From Thermoplasmata archaeon (GTDB lineage Archaea; Thermoplasmatota; Thermoplasmata; Halarchaeoplasmatales; Halarchaeoplasmataceae), in the NCBI GenBank assembly GCA_007129655.1, contig SKVC01000153.1:1-22117 (forward strand): a stretch of DNA of 22,117 nucleotides. Reading direction: 5' to 3'. The translations under genes were made by a program, and so were the position numbers. Positions 8,334-15,851 of the stretch are shown here, piece after piece. Every line of letters starts with the position of its first letter. Positions within the stretch are counted from its first letter, which is position 1. The notes under the pieces were generated by a model. It saw only the letters and a program-made list of their open reading frames with translations. It was not told the DNA's origin and ran no database searches.

Positions 8334-8361
8334 GGGGGAGACCCCTATATTTCGTTTGGAA
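8334..8361 (-). repeat. 28-bp inverted repeat, left copy
   Basis: Reverse complement of 11392-11419, 28 of 28 bases identical. Read on the - strand it starts TTCCAAACGAAATATAGG and ends in a C run, with one extra C relative to the right copy before a shared TG. It fills the gap between the gcvT stop (8363) and the ribosome-binding site of the M42 gene. It contains a BRE/TATA-like string (CGAAATATA) about 26 nt before that ribosome-binding site, plus a potential GGGG-TCT-CCCC hairpin. Confidence 0.9.
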
Positions 8362-8362
8362 C

Positions 8363-9463
8363 TTAGATAAAGGGAGGGTTCTTAACCTTCGCTTTTCTTT
8401 TATCGCCTCGTATCTCAATCTGTATCTCAGTACCTTCTTCTTGATATCTGGGATCAAGATAGCCTAAGGCAATTCCTTGTTTGAGAGAGATAGATCTTGT
8501 TCCACTGGTTACAACCCCGATTTCCTTCTCATCATCGAATATTTTGTAACCTTTTCGTGCTATGCCCCGATCTACCATTAATATACCTTTGAGTGTTTGA
8601 TGCTCCTTTTCTTTCATCTCTTCCAATCTTTTCTTACCTACAAAATCGTGTTTCCACTCTACACATTTATCGGCCCAACCGGTTTCGATGGTAGTCCTCG
8701 TTTCGTCGAAATCTTGTCCGGATAAGAGGAAACCGAATTCCAAACGCAATGTATCTCTAGCACCGAGACCGCATCTTAGGGGAGCTTTTTTCAATTCAAG
8801 TAATTGTTTCCAGAATAGTTTACCGGCTTCTTCGGGAAGTACTATTTCGAAACCGTCTTCACCAGTATAACCACTGCGCTGTACTAGAGGAGCATCTGCT
8901 AAAGGCCATTTTTCATCGAATACATCCATTATTTCTTCATTTAATTCAATAGAACGTGCGTTAAAAAATGTTATATCTGAAACATCTTCTTTACACACAT
9001 TATTCATTACATCGACCACATCGGGACCCTGTACTGCGATCATTACGGTTCTATCAGAGATATCTTCCATGTATTCTCCCCCGCCATGTTCTGAGAACCA
9101 TCGATAAACCTGGTCCGTCTTTCCGGCATTGGGTACTATATAACAGGAATCATCAGACAAACGAGTCACTATAGTATCGTCGATTATACCCCCTTCTTCG
9201 TTTAGAATATGTGCATATTTTAATTGATTTTTCTTAGATTTGGTAATGTCCATAGTACAATGTTCCGTTATAAATTCGATAGCACCTTCACCTTTGAGTA
9301 AAATTTCACCCATATGGGAGACATCGAATATTCCACATTTATTTCTAACCGCATGATGTTCATCGGTTATGGAAGAAAAAACCAAAGGCATCTCCCATCC
9401 GCCGAAGTTAACCATCTTTGCACCTGATTCTATATGACTATCGTTCAAAGGAGTTTTTTTCAT
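8363..9463 (-). CDS. gcvT: Glycine cleavage system T protein (aminomethyltransferase)
   Basis: 366 residues, the usual length. The N terminus (TPLNDSHIESGAKMVNFGGWEMP) and the block CGIFDVSHMGE are hallmarks of GcvT; the SGYTGEDGFE and GARDTLRLE blocks and a C-terminal barrel ending KVKNPPF are also present. It transfers the methylene group from aminomethyl-lipoyl GcvH to tetrahydrofolate (or tetrahydromethanopterin in some archaea) and releases ammonia, in the cytosol. GcvP and GcvH are not in this window. The ATG lies about 25 nt from a TATA element, so the mRNA is probably leaderless. It is divergent from a lipoamide-dehydrogenase-like gene, the expected L protein. Confidence 0.95.
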   Translation of the reverse strand: MKKTPLNDSHIESGAKMVNFGGWEMPLVFSSITDEHHAVRNKCGIFDVSHMGEILLKGEGAIEFITEHCTMDITKSKKNQLKYAHILNEEGGIIDDTIVTRLSDDSCYIVPNAGKTDQVYRWFSEHGGGEYMEDISDRTVMIAVQGPDVVDVMNNVCKEDVSDITFFNARSIELNEEIMDVFDEKWPLADAPLVQRSGYTGEDGFEIVLPEEAGKLFWKQLLELKKAPLRCGLGARDTLRLEFGFLLSGQDFDETRTTIETGWADKCVEWKHDFVGKKRLEEMKEKEHQTLKGILMVDRGIARKGYKIFDDEKEIGVVTSGTRSISLKQGIALGYLDPRYQEEGTEIQIEIRGDKRKAKVKNPPFI

Positions 9464-9484
9464 GTTAAAGGTATAGGCATATGG

Positions 9485-9492
9485 TATAAAAG
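9485..9492. promoter_or_regulatory. Shared TATA element between gcvT and the disulfide reductase gene
   Basis: TATAAAAG on the + strand (CTTTTATA on the - strand). It is centred about 25 nt from the gcvT ATG at 9463, giving a leaderless gcvT message. On the + strand it would start RNA near 9515, about 30 nt before the start at 9548. No other strong box lies in the 84-nt gap; CTTATTAG near 9520 is a weaker + strand alternative. Confidence 0.5.
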
Positions 9493-9547
9493 TTTTTTAT
9501 CATTTTTTTGGAAAAGTCTTATTAGATACAACCAACATAATCATGAA

Positions 9548-10927
9548 ATGAAGAAATATGATATAATAGCGATAGGAACAGGTTCGGCGACGAGTATAGT
9601 TTCGGCTGCATTAACACAAAATGATGCTTTTCCAAAAGTAGCTGTGATAGAAAAAGATATTCCCGGAGGGATCTGTTTGACTAGAGGGTGTATACCTTCC
9701 AAGATGTTACTTTATCCCGCGGAATTGATAGCGCATACGGATAACGCAAAGGAACTTGGTATTGATATTCATATAAAAAAGGTGGATTTTTCCTACATAA
9801 TGAAAAGGATGAGATATCATATAGGAAAAGAGATAGATCAAATAAAACAGGGATTCTCCAACAGTCCACATATAGACTTCTATAATGAAGCCGGAACCTT
9901 CATCGATGAATATACTATGAGGGTCGGTGATGAAAAGATACAAGCCGATAAATTTATCTTATGTTCAGGTTCTAGACCCACAATTCCACCCATCAAAGGT
10001 TTAGATGATGTTGAATACTTAACTAGCGAATCATTCTTACAGTTGAAAAGTCTACCGAAAAGTATTACTATAATCGGTGGAGGTTATATAGCAGCGGAAT
10101 ACGGTTTTTTCCTATCTAGGATGGGATCCGAAGTAACGATCATCGGTAGAAATAAACAATTTGTACCTGGAGAAGAAGAACAGATCTCAGATCTTTTATT
10201 GAAGAAGTTATCGAAACATATGAAAATATTTACAGGTCATGAAGTTGTATCTGTGGGAAGTAAAGGTAAAAATAAAATTGTTAAAGCAGTTGGAAAAGAC
10301 GGTGATGAGATAAATATCAAATCACATGAGATACTTGTAGCCGCCGGCCGGACCTCAAATTCAGATATACTTAAACCTGGTAAAACAGGAGTGAAAACCG
10401 ATAAAAAAGGGTGGATAATGGTCAATGATCATCTGGAAACAAGTAAACCTGGAATATGGGCTTTAGGGGATGCTATAGGAAAACATATGTTCAAACATGT
10501 AGCTAATTATGAAGCTGAGATCGTATATAGAAATGCCTTTGGTGACGGGGAGAAGAAAAAAGTAGATTATCATGCAGTACCTCATGCCGTATTCACTTAC
10601 CCTGAAGTAGCCGCTGTGGGAATGACGGAAGAAGAAGCAAGAAAACGATCGGATGTTATGATAGGTTATTCTAAATATGAAGATACGGGTAAAGGTAGTG
10701 CCATGGGAGTAAAGGACTATTTTGTTAAAGTTATCGTAGAAGAGAAAACATACCGTATTCTAGGAGCCCATATCATAGGTCCTTATGCATCCATACTCAT
10801 TCAAGAAATAGTGAATCTCATGTACACAGGTCCTGAGAATGCAATCCCAATATACAGGGGTATGCATATTCATCCCGCACTCAGTGAAGTTGTACAGAGA
10901 GCCTTCTCTAATCTTCACTCTCATTGA
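9548..10927 (+). CDS. lpdA: FAD-dependent disulfide reductase, probable dihydrolipoamide dehydrogenase
   Basis: 459 residues from ATG 9548; the frame continues upstream to 9434, but that part overlaps gcvT and its promoter, while MKKYDIIAIG is the normal N terminus. FAD-binding motif GTGSAT (10-15), redox-active CxxxxC in GGICLTRGCIPSK (C43, C48), NAD(P)-binding IIGGGYIAAEYG, second FAD motif ALGDA, and the His-Glu catalytic pair in HPALSE (H442, E447). The expected role is reoxidising dihydrolipoyl GcvH with NAD+, supported by divergent gcvT. The GTGS start, with Thr in place of the third glycine of GxGxxG, and the CLTRGC redox motif (LNVGC is usual) lean toward the mycothione-reductase branch, so another disulfide substrate is possible. 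Confidence 0.85.
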   Translation: MKKYDIIAIGTGSATSIVSAALTQNDAFPKVAVIEKDIPGGICLTRGCIPSKMLLYPAELIAHTDNAKELGIDIHIKKVDFSYIMKRMRYHIGKEIDQIKQGFSNSPHIDFYNEAGTFIDEYTMRVGDEKIQADKFILCSGSRPTIPPIKGLDDVEYLTSESFLQLKSLPKSITIIGGGYIAAEYGFFLSRMGSEVTIIGRNKQFVPGEEEQISDLLLKKLSKHMKIFTGHEVVSVGSKGKNKIVKAVGKDGDEINIKSHEILVAAGRTSNSDILKPGKTGVKTDKKGWIMVNDHLETSKPGIWALGDAIGKHMFKHVANYEAEIVYRNAFGDGEKKKVDYHAVPHAVFTYPEVAAVGMTEEEARKRSDVMIGYSKYEDTGKGSAMGVKDYFVKVIVEEKTYRILGAHIIGPYASILIQEIVNLMYTGPENAIPIYRGMHIHPALSEVVQRAFSNLHSH

Positions 10928-10961
10928 TCCTGTTAGTGTAAACCGTTAACTCTTCGAAAAA

Positions 10962-10970
10962 AATATATGT
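10962..10970 (+). promoter_or_regulatory. TATA box for the small membrane protein gene
   Basis: AATATATGT preceded by an A-run, centred about 29 nt upstream of the ATG at 10995. This spacing fits a leaderless or nearly leaderless transcript. Confidence 0.5.
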
Positions 10971-10994
10971 ATGAGTTATATCTTATAGGCTAAT

Positions 10995-11378
10995 ATGTCT
11001 CTAGAAAGAAAACTTTACAAAAATCAAGTGATGATATCAACTATAGCACTGATAGTAGGAATAATATTGTTCACCATAGGTTTGGTAGATGTAGTACTAC
11101 AAAATCGCATGGATACAGACGCATTTTCAATTTTCAATTTTCTTGGTAATTGGACTTACTGGTTTTTAGTGATCGGAGGTTTTTTAGTTCTTGTATTCGG
11201 ATGGTTTTTTGGTGATAGGGTCAATAAGATCAAAAAATTCAATAAATTGATGGATACTAATAGTAAAAGCAAATTCATCAAAAATATTGCTGAGATCGAA
11301 ACTCTAGCCTTATCATTGGGGAAGAAGTATGAGGACCGGGTTACAGAAAGGGAAAAAGAATACAAAATCAGAAGGTAG
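10995..11378 (+). CDS. Small two-helix membrane protein, unknown function
   Basis: 127 residues, no family recognised. Two hydrophobic segments are clear: about 11-34 (ISTIALIVGIILFTIGLVDVV) and about 48-75 (NWTYWFLVIGGFLVLVFGWFFG). A ~50-residue hydrophilic, Lys/Glu-rich C-terminal tail follows, predicted helical and probably cytosolic by the positive-inside rule. There is no signal-peptidase site or catalytic motif. It lies downstream of the disulfide reductase with its own promoter and directly upstream of the right 28-bp repeat and the tRNA gene. Confidence 0.75.
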   Translation: MSLERKLYKNQVMISTIALIVGIILFTIGLVDVVLQNRMDTDAFSIFNFLGNWTYWFLVIGGFLVLVFGWFFGDRVNKIKKFNKLMDTNSKSKFIKNIAEIETLALSLGKKYEDRVTEREKEYKIRR

Positions 11379-11391
11379 TTCTCTCACAGGT

Positions 11392-11419
11392 TTCCAAACG
11401 AAATATAGGGGTCTCCCCC
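11392..11419 (+). repeat. 28-bp inverted repeat, right copy
   Basis: Exact inverted copy of 8334-8361. It begins 13 nt after the stop of the membrane protein gene and ends 1 nt before the mature 5' end of tRNA-Gly. Relative to local transcription it has the same orientation as the left copy: after one gene's stop and before the next gene. Its TATA-like string (CGAAATATA) is too close to the tRNA 5' end to be a normally spaced tRNA promoter. Confidence 0.9.
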
Positions 11420-11420
11420 T

Positions 11421-11493
11421 GCGGCTGTGGTCTAGCCTGGTAAGACTCAAGCTTCCCAAGCTTGCTACCCGGGTTCGAATCCCGGCAGCCGCA
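11421..11493 (+). tRNA. tRNA-Gly (anticodon CCC)
   Basis: A complete 73-nt cloverleaf without encoded CCA. Acceptor stem GCGGCTG/CAGCCGC with discriminator A; D stem GTCT/AGAC with GG in the loop; anticodon stem CAAGC/GCTTG around loop TTCCCAA (anticodon CCC, codon GGG); 4-nt variable region; T stem CCGGG/CCCGG around TTCGAAT. No intron is seen. C2-G71, C35, C36 and A73 match glycine identity elements. Confidence 0.96.
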
Positions 11494-11502
11494 TATATTA
11501 AC

Positions 11503-14469
11503 TTATAAGTTCAACATATTTTTTGCTTTTTCAAAACCCGGGGCGAGATCCAAAGATTTTTTCAGGTAATCTTTCCAACCATCTTCTCCGAGCTTTCTCA
11601 TAACTATACCTAGATTATACCAGCTGGTAGGATCATCCTCATCGATCTCGATAGCTTTTAAAAAATTATTTTTTGCAGCTTCGGTCAAATTTCTCTCGAG
11701 TTGACAGAATCCTAGATTATTGATGAATATTGCATTTTCCGGTTCCAACTCCACAGCTTTCTCCAGAGCAGATAAGGATTCTCCGTATCGCTCTAGTTGG
11801 TAAGCGGCACAGCCTAAATTATTGTAATATACACCACCTTCAAAATCAGCTGCCCTTCTGAATCCTTTGATAGATTCTTCATAGTCCCTCTCTAAATATT
11901 GTAAAGCACTTACCAGATTTTGAACATCTGTAGAATATCTTTCTTTTAACTGGGATTTTAGTATATCCATAGCTGATTTATTTCCTTCTTTTTTAGTGAT
12001 GCATCTTGCTTTAGCCATTATAAAACAATCCATATCTTTACCCGTTATAGAAATTGCCTTATCGTAAGAAAAAATAGCTTTATCTAAGACACCTAATTTA
12101 CGATACGATTCTCCTCTCCGTTCCCAATAAACCGGGGCATCGGAAAAATGTAAAAGGATCTCTTCTGCAGTTTTTACCGCATTTCTATATTGCCCCATCT
12201 CATAGGAAATTTCTTCTTGATTATATCTTCCGACGGAGTCACGTGCATCTCTAAAATTATTAAGAGCTTCTTTAATTTGTTTAGTTTCGTAAAGAGAACA
12301 TCCAAGAACATTAAGCAGTTTTTCCTCGCCTCTATCTGATGTTAATTCGATAACCTTTTTGTTTTCCCCCATCTTAAATAAAATTTCTGACGCCCTTCTG
12401 ATGAATGCAATGTTTTTCTTTGCTTCTACTTCTCTAATACGCTTCATCCGTTCATGGGTTTCTCTTCTTCTTAATTCACGGTTTTCCCTTTCACGTCTTA
12501 GTTCATTTACCTCTTTTTGCAGTAGTCTTTTTTCTTCGTTTAGGCGATCTATTTCCGACGAACTTTCGTTTAGATTTTCCAATAAATCCTCCCGTTCTTC
12601 ACTCAGTTTCTCTATAAATTCTTCTTTACTTTTTATATCATCAATTATCTCATCCCTTTTTTTTACTTCTTCACGGTGTCTTTCGATATCCTCTTCTAAT
12701 GAATCAATTTTTGTCTGCAACCCCTCTATTGTATCCAAACTACTTTCTAGCTCTTCGGCCATTTCTCCTTTGTCTTTCATCAACAGCTCTAGTTTGTTCT
12801 CTCTTTCATGTATCGCATCCATCAATTCTTCTTCTTGTTGAATGCTTAATTCCTCCCCACCTTCCCTCAATCTACGAAGTTCTTCCTCTAGCATCACCTT
12901 TGTTTCTTCCATATCTCCAAGTTCAGCTTCACGTTTGTTTAGCTCCCGTTCTAAAATTTCCTTCTCTTTGGCAAGTTTTTCGATATCTTCTTCTCTGCCT
13001 TCATCTTCCAAACGTTTCTGCCATATTTTGGATAATTCTTGTTCCAACCTTACCTTTTCTCCTCTCAGCAGATCTATTTCATCGTCCTTTTCTTCCAATT
13101 CCTCTGATACCTCTGCTGTCTGCGCAGGTGGTGAAATTTTATCGTCTATGGAATGCTTAATCGATTTTAAGTCGTTGATATCTTTCTCCAGGGAATGGAT
13201 CTTATCAAGAATATAATTTTTGTCGTCTTCTAATTTATCTTCCGATAATTCTAGTGGCGTTTCAACACTCGACTTAGTTTCATCGGTGCGTTTCTCCAAT
13301 CTCTCTCTCAATCTAATAGCTTGTTCATAATCAGGCATTAATCGAAGAGCCTCATTTACTGAATCAAGTGCTCCTTGAATATCGCCAAGTGCTTCTTGAT
13401 AAGCAGCCTTTATATATTGAAATTCAGGTTTACTGGGCTTCAGCATGGTAAGTTCATGGGCTACTTGTAGAGCTTTAGGTATCTTATTTTGGTTCTCTAA
13501 AACGAGGGCTTTATTTATCAAAGCATCTTCATAGTCCGGCTCTATTGCAAGAGCATTGTTCAAAGAGTTGAGTCCCTGTGAAAGGTCTCCCATTTTAAAA
13601 AGACATAAACCCTTATTGTTCCAGGCGCCGACATCCTTTGGCTCCACTTCAAGAACTCTTTCGAAGCATAGGTTAGCCTCATCGTATAGGCCTTGTTCGT
13701 ATAGAGTAGCTCCCTTTAGATTCCATGCCTCTATATGATCTTCGTTTATATCTAATGCACGATCATAAGCTTCTACTTCTTCATCGTACATACCCGCATC
13801 GTGGTACGCCTTTCCGAGAGTTATCCAAACTTCCGGAACATCTACACCGACATCCATAAACTCCTTAAGCAAATCTATTGCCTGGTGATGTTCTCCTTTT
13901 TCTATTAGGACCTCTGCCTTTTTTATTCGTGGTTTATAAGAGTCTGGTTTAAGCGATATGGCTTTGTCATAATATTCGATCGCTTTTGTATAATTGTGCT
14001 TATCTTTAAATTCACTAGCCCAACCCATCAATCTACTTAGCTCGGTAGCGCTTGGTAGCGAACGGCCTTCTTCAGCTTCGTCAAAATCCGCCAAAAGGTC
14101 GTACTTTTTCATCAGGTCGTAAAGTTCATGTCCCCCGGCGACTTCGATATTTTCTTCATGCTTTACATCTTCTTCAATATCTGATGTGGTGATGTAAAGC
14201 CCTATCACACCGGGGCCCAGAGCGTTCTTCAGACCATCTATTTCTCTTTTCGCGTCTCCACCCGAACGAGTTATCCTTATAACATAGTCCAATGTGGTCT
14301 GTCCACGCTTCAGTTCGGCCTCTGATTCGAAGTCTCCTCCAAAACTTCTTGCTGAGAGTATTTCGAACCCCATCTTTTCCAGGAGGTCCATTGCAAGCCG
14401 TTGAAATCGTTCACGACTCATCCGCTCTAAAGCGGCTACCAACTCATCTTTCTCTATCAATAGGCGCAC
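11503..14469 (-). CDS. Large TPR/coiled-coil protein with degenerate Mrr-like nuclease domain
   Basis: 988 residues from GTG 14469. Residues ~1-125 resemble the Mrr/restriction-endonuclease fold (ERFQRLAMDLLEKMGFEI; GGD 44-46; a late ITTSDIE strand), but the catalytic Q/E-x-K strand reads VIRITR, with Arg and Thr replacing Gln and Lys, so it is probably non-catalytic. TPR repeats run ~145-395, a long charged coiled coil ~410-690, and a second TPR block ~690-988. It lacks a signal peptide and membrane segments and is likely a cytosolic scaffold. A TATA-like TATATTAA (14499-14506) overlaps the stop of the upstream kinase gene. An AGGTG motif (14467-14471) overlaps the GTG and is better spaced for an in-frame TTG at 14460, which would trim three residues. 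Confidence 0.88.
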   Translation of the reverse strand: MRLLIEKDELVAALERMSRERFQRLAMDLLEKMGFEILSARSFGGDFESEAELKRGQTTLDYVIRITRSGGDAKREIDGLKNALGPGVIGLYITTSDIEEDVKHEENIEVAGGHELYDLMKKYDLLADFDEAEEGRSLPSATELSRLMGWASEFKDKHNYTKAIEYYDKAISLKPDSYKPRIKKAEVLIEKGEHHQAIDLLKEFMDVGVDVPEVWITLGKAYHDAGMYDEEVEAYDRALDINEDHIEAWNLKGATLYEQGLYDEANLCFERVLEVEPKDVGAWNNKGLCLFKMGDLSQGLNSLNNALAIEPDYEDALINKALVLENQNKIPKALQVAHELTMLKPSKPEFQYIKAAYQEALGDIQGALDSVNEALRLMPDYEQAIRLRERLEKRTDETKSSVETPLELSEDKLEDDKNYILDKIHSLEKDINDLKSIKHSIDDKISPPAQTAEVSEELEEKDDEIDLLRGEKVRLEQELSKIWQKRLEDEGREEDIEKLAKEKEILERELNKREAELGDMEETKVMLEEELRRLREGGEELSIQQEEELMDAIHERENKLELLMKDKGEMAEELESSLDTIEGLQTKIDSLEEDIERHREEVKKRDEIIDDIKSKEEFIEKLSEEREDLLENLNESSSEIDRLNEEKRLLQKEVNELRRERENRELRRRETHERMKRIREVEAKKNIAFIRRASEILFKMGENKKVIELTSDRGEEKLLNVLGCSLYETKQIKEALNNFRDARDSVGRYNQEEISYEMGQYRNAVKTAEEILLHFSDAPVYWERRGESYRKLGVLDKAIFSYDKAISITGKDMDCFIMAKARCITKKEGNKSAMDILKSQLKERYSTDVQNLVSALQYLERDYEESIKGFRRAADFEGGVYYNNLGCAAYQLERYGESLSALEKAVELEPENAIFINNLGFCQLERNLTEAAKNNFLKAIEIDEDDPTSWYNLGIVMRKLGEDGWKDYLKKSLDLAPGFEKAKNMLNL

Positions 14470-14506
14470 CTACTTGTCTATCAGATAATGGAACGGGATA
14501 TATTAA

Positions 14507-15409
14507 TCACTTACGCATCCGATTTAATACTCGATCCCAAGTAACATGTCCTTCCTGTGGACCCGAGTATTCTAGGGCAAAACTGGCCCTGGCAGAAGCG
14601 GCTTTACAGCATTCTTCTAAAGGTAAATTTCGGTACAACCCTGCATAGAAACCACTTCTATATGCATCTCCGGCTCCGGTGGGATCGACTATCTTATTCG
14701 GTTTATATGTTGGGAATGCATTCTCTCCTTCTCTGGTGTACAAAACACTCCCATCTTTACCCATTGTCACTATCAATATTTCTACGTGATCTAGAATGTC
14801 TTCAGGGTCATCACCGCCTAAATATTCCAAAGCGACCTCATATTCTGCTCTATTGCAAAAAAAGTGATCGCTCATATTCAACATCCTCTTGAATATATCG
14901 GGTGTGTAAACATATCTCAATTCCTGAGCAGGATCGAAACAGATTGTACAGTCGGTGGCTGCCTTCATAACACGTTCATAGTATTCGGGTGAACCGGTAC
15001 CGATATGTATGATCTCGCAATTATTAACCGTGTCTAAAGGAACAGGCATATCGTCCAGGCAATCCATAGCACCTTGGTCGATAAGCGCCATCTGCCCTTC
15101 TTCTTTGTCGGTGATTATCCAGCAGGTGGGCGTCCTCTGTTCTTCTGAAATGTTCATATCCGAAATATCAACACCGGCATCCTTCAAATTATTATGAAAA
15201 TCTTCCGGGAAGTCACCACCGACGAATGAAACCAGTTTTACAGGAACATCTAGATCTGCTGAAGCCTTAGCTATATTGGCACCGGTACCGCCGTATTTTA
15301 ACACCTTACCTCTAACCGGTGTCGAGGTATTCGATACCGGCATACAGTCTACTTGAAGTATCACATCGATGGCCGTATGGCCGAACACACCTAAAAAGGA
15401 TTTTTTCAT
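14507..15409 (-). CDS. PfkB/ribokinase-family sugar or nucleoside kinase
   Basis: 300 residues, typical for the family. N-terminal substrate-binding GG motif (GGTGANIAKA, from residue 40) and the C-terminal signature DPTGAGDAYRSGF (242-254), with catalytic base Asp248 and the anion hole formed by GAGD. The beta-sheet lid region is present. It is a cytosolic ATP-dependent phosphotransferase. Archaeal relatives include nucleoside kinases and ribokinase-like enzymes, and the sequence alone does not settle the substrate. A TATA-like CTTTTTATC about 28 nt before ATG 15409 suggests a leaderless transcript. The neighbours give no pathway clue. Confidence 0.9.
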   Translation of the reverse strand: MKKSFLGVFGHTAIDVILQVDCMPVSNTSTPVRGKVLKYGGTGANIAKASADLDVPVKLVSFVGGDFPEDFHNNLKDAGVDISDMNISEEQRTPTCWIITDKEEGQMALIDQGAMDCLDDMPVPLDTVNNCEIIHIGTGSPEYYERVMKAATDCTICFDPAQELRYVYTPDIFKRMLNMSDHFFCNRAEYEVALEYLGGDDPEDILDHVEILIVTMGKDGSVLYTREGENAFPTYKPNKIVDPTGAGDAYRSGFYAGLYRNLPLEECCKAASARASFALEYSGPQEGHVTWDRVLNRMRK

Positions 15410-15480
15410 GGTGTCGGATAATGTATGATGATGATAAAAAGGTTTGGAAGGGTTTTTTAGTACTATCTATGATAAGTTAT

Positions 15481-15768
15481 TCAGTCTAATTCTATAGTTT
15501 CAATATCTTCCTCTTCTTCTTCTTCCTCCAAAGTCTCTTCCTCTTCGGCTTCGCCTTCGGACTCTCCGACGACTTCACCAAAGGCCAAAGTCCTTAGAAC
15601 CTTGGTAACTTTGATAGTCACTTCATCTCCGACTTTTGTGTTCGGTATGAAAACAACAAAGTTGTTCACTTTAGCGACACCATCGCCTTCTTTGCCTATA
15701 TCTTCTATTTTGACATCGTACTTATCTCCTTCCTTGACAGGAGGAGTGACGCCGAATCCTATTCCCAT
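15481..15768 (-). CDS. Small TRAM-domain RNA-binding protein
   Basis: 95 residues. Residues ~8-68 form a TRAM domain (VKEGDKYDVKIEDIGKEGDGVAKV, then FVVFIPNTKVGDEVTIKVTKV), a five-stranded barrel that binds RNA. The final ~28 residues are almost all Glu/Asp. Stand-alone archaeal TRAM proteins have been described as RNA chaperones, with cold-responsive expression in methanogens. The long acidic tail is unusual by comparison with the typical ~70-residue stand-alone form. A strong GAGGTG ribosome-binding site precedes ATG 15768, and an operator-like palindrome lies upstream at 15799-15811. Confidence 0.9.
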   Translation of the reverse strand: MGIGFGVTPPVKEGDKYDVKIEDIGKEGDGVAKVNNFVVFIPNTKVGDEVTIKVTKVLRTLAFGEVVGESEGEAEEEETLEEEEEEEDIETIELD

Positions 15769-15798
15769 ATACTTTACACCTCTATTCTTTATTTTTTA

Positions 15799-15811
15799 TT
15801 CCACTGTGGAA
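15799..15811. promoter_or_regulatory. 13-nt perfect palindrome upstream of the TRAM gene
   Basis: TTCCACTGTGGAA, two 6-nt arms around one base, about 30 nt before the TRAM ATG and about 40 nt after the BtuD stop on the same strand. TATA-like boxes lie just upstream (TTTTTATC near 15821-15828; TATTATATA near 15836-15844), so the palindrome falls near the predicted RNA start. It could be an operator or a small hairpin ending the transporter transcript. Confidence 0.5.
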
Positions 15812-15851
15812 CACATACTTGATAAAAACGAGGGGTATATAATAGTTGGGA

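Noticed and set aside
8334..11419. Insertion sequence or integrated element between the inverted repeats
   Set aside because: The enclosed genes are metabolic plus one membrane protein; no recombinase and no target-site duplication outside the repeats. Kept only as an inverted repeat with unknown role.
11392..11420. Promoter of the tRNA-Gly gene
   Set aside because: The TATA-like string would put transcription start inside the tRNA; the tRNA may instead be processed from a longer transcript or use another box.
12359..13216. Three + strand Ser/Phe/Leu-rich frames
   Set aside because: Antisense of the Glu/Lys-rich coiled-coil part of the TPR protein; the composition is what reversed GAA/GAG/AAA codons produce.
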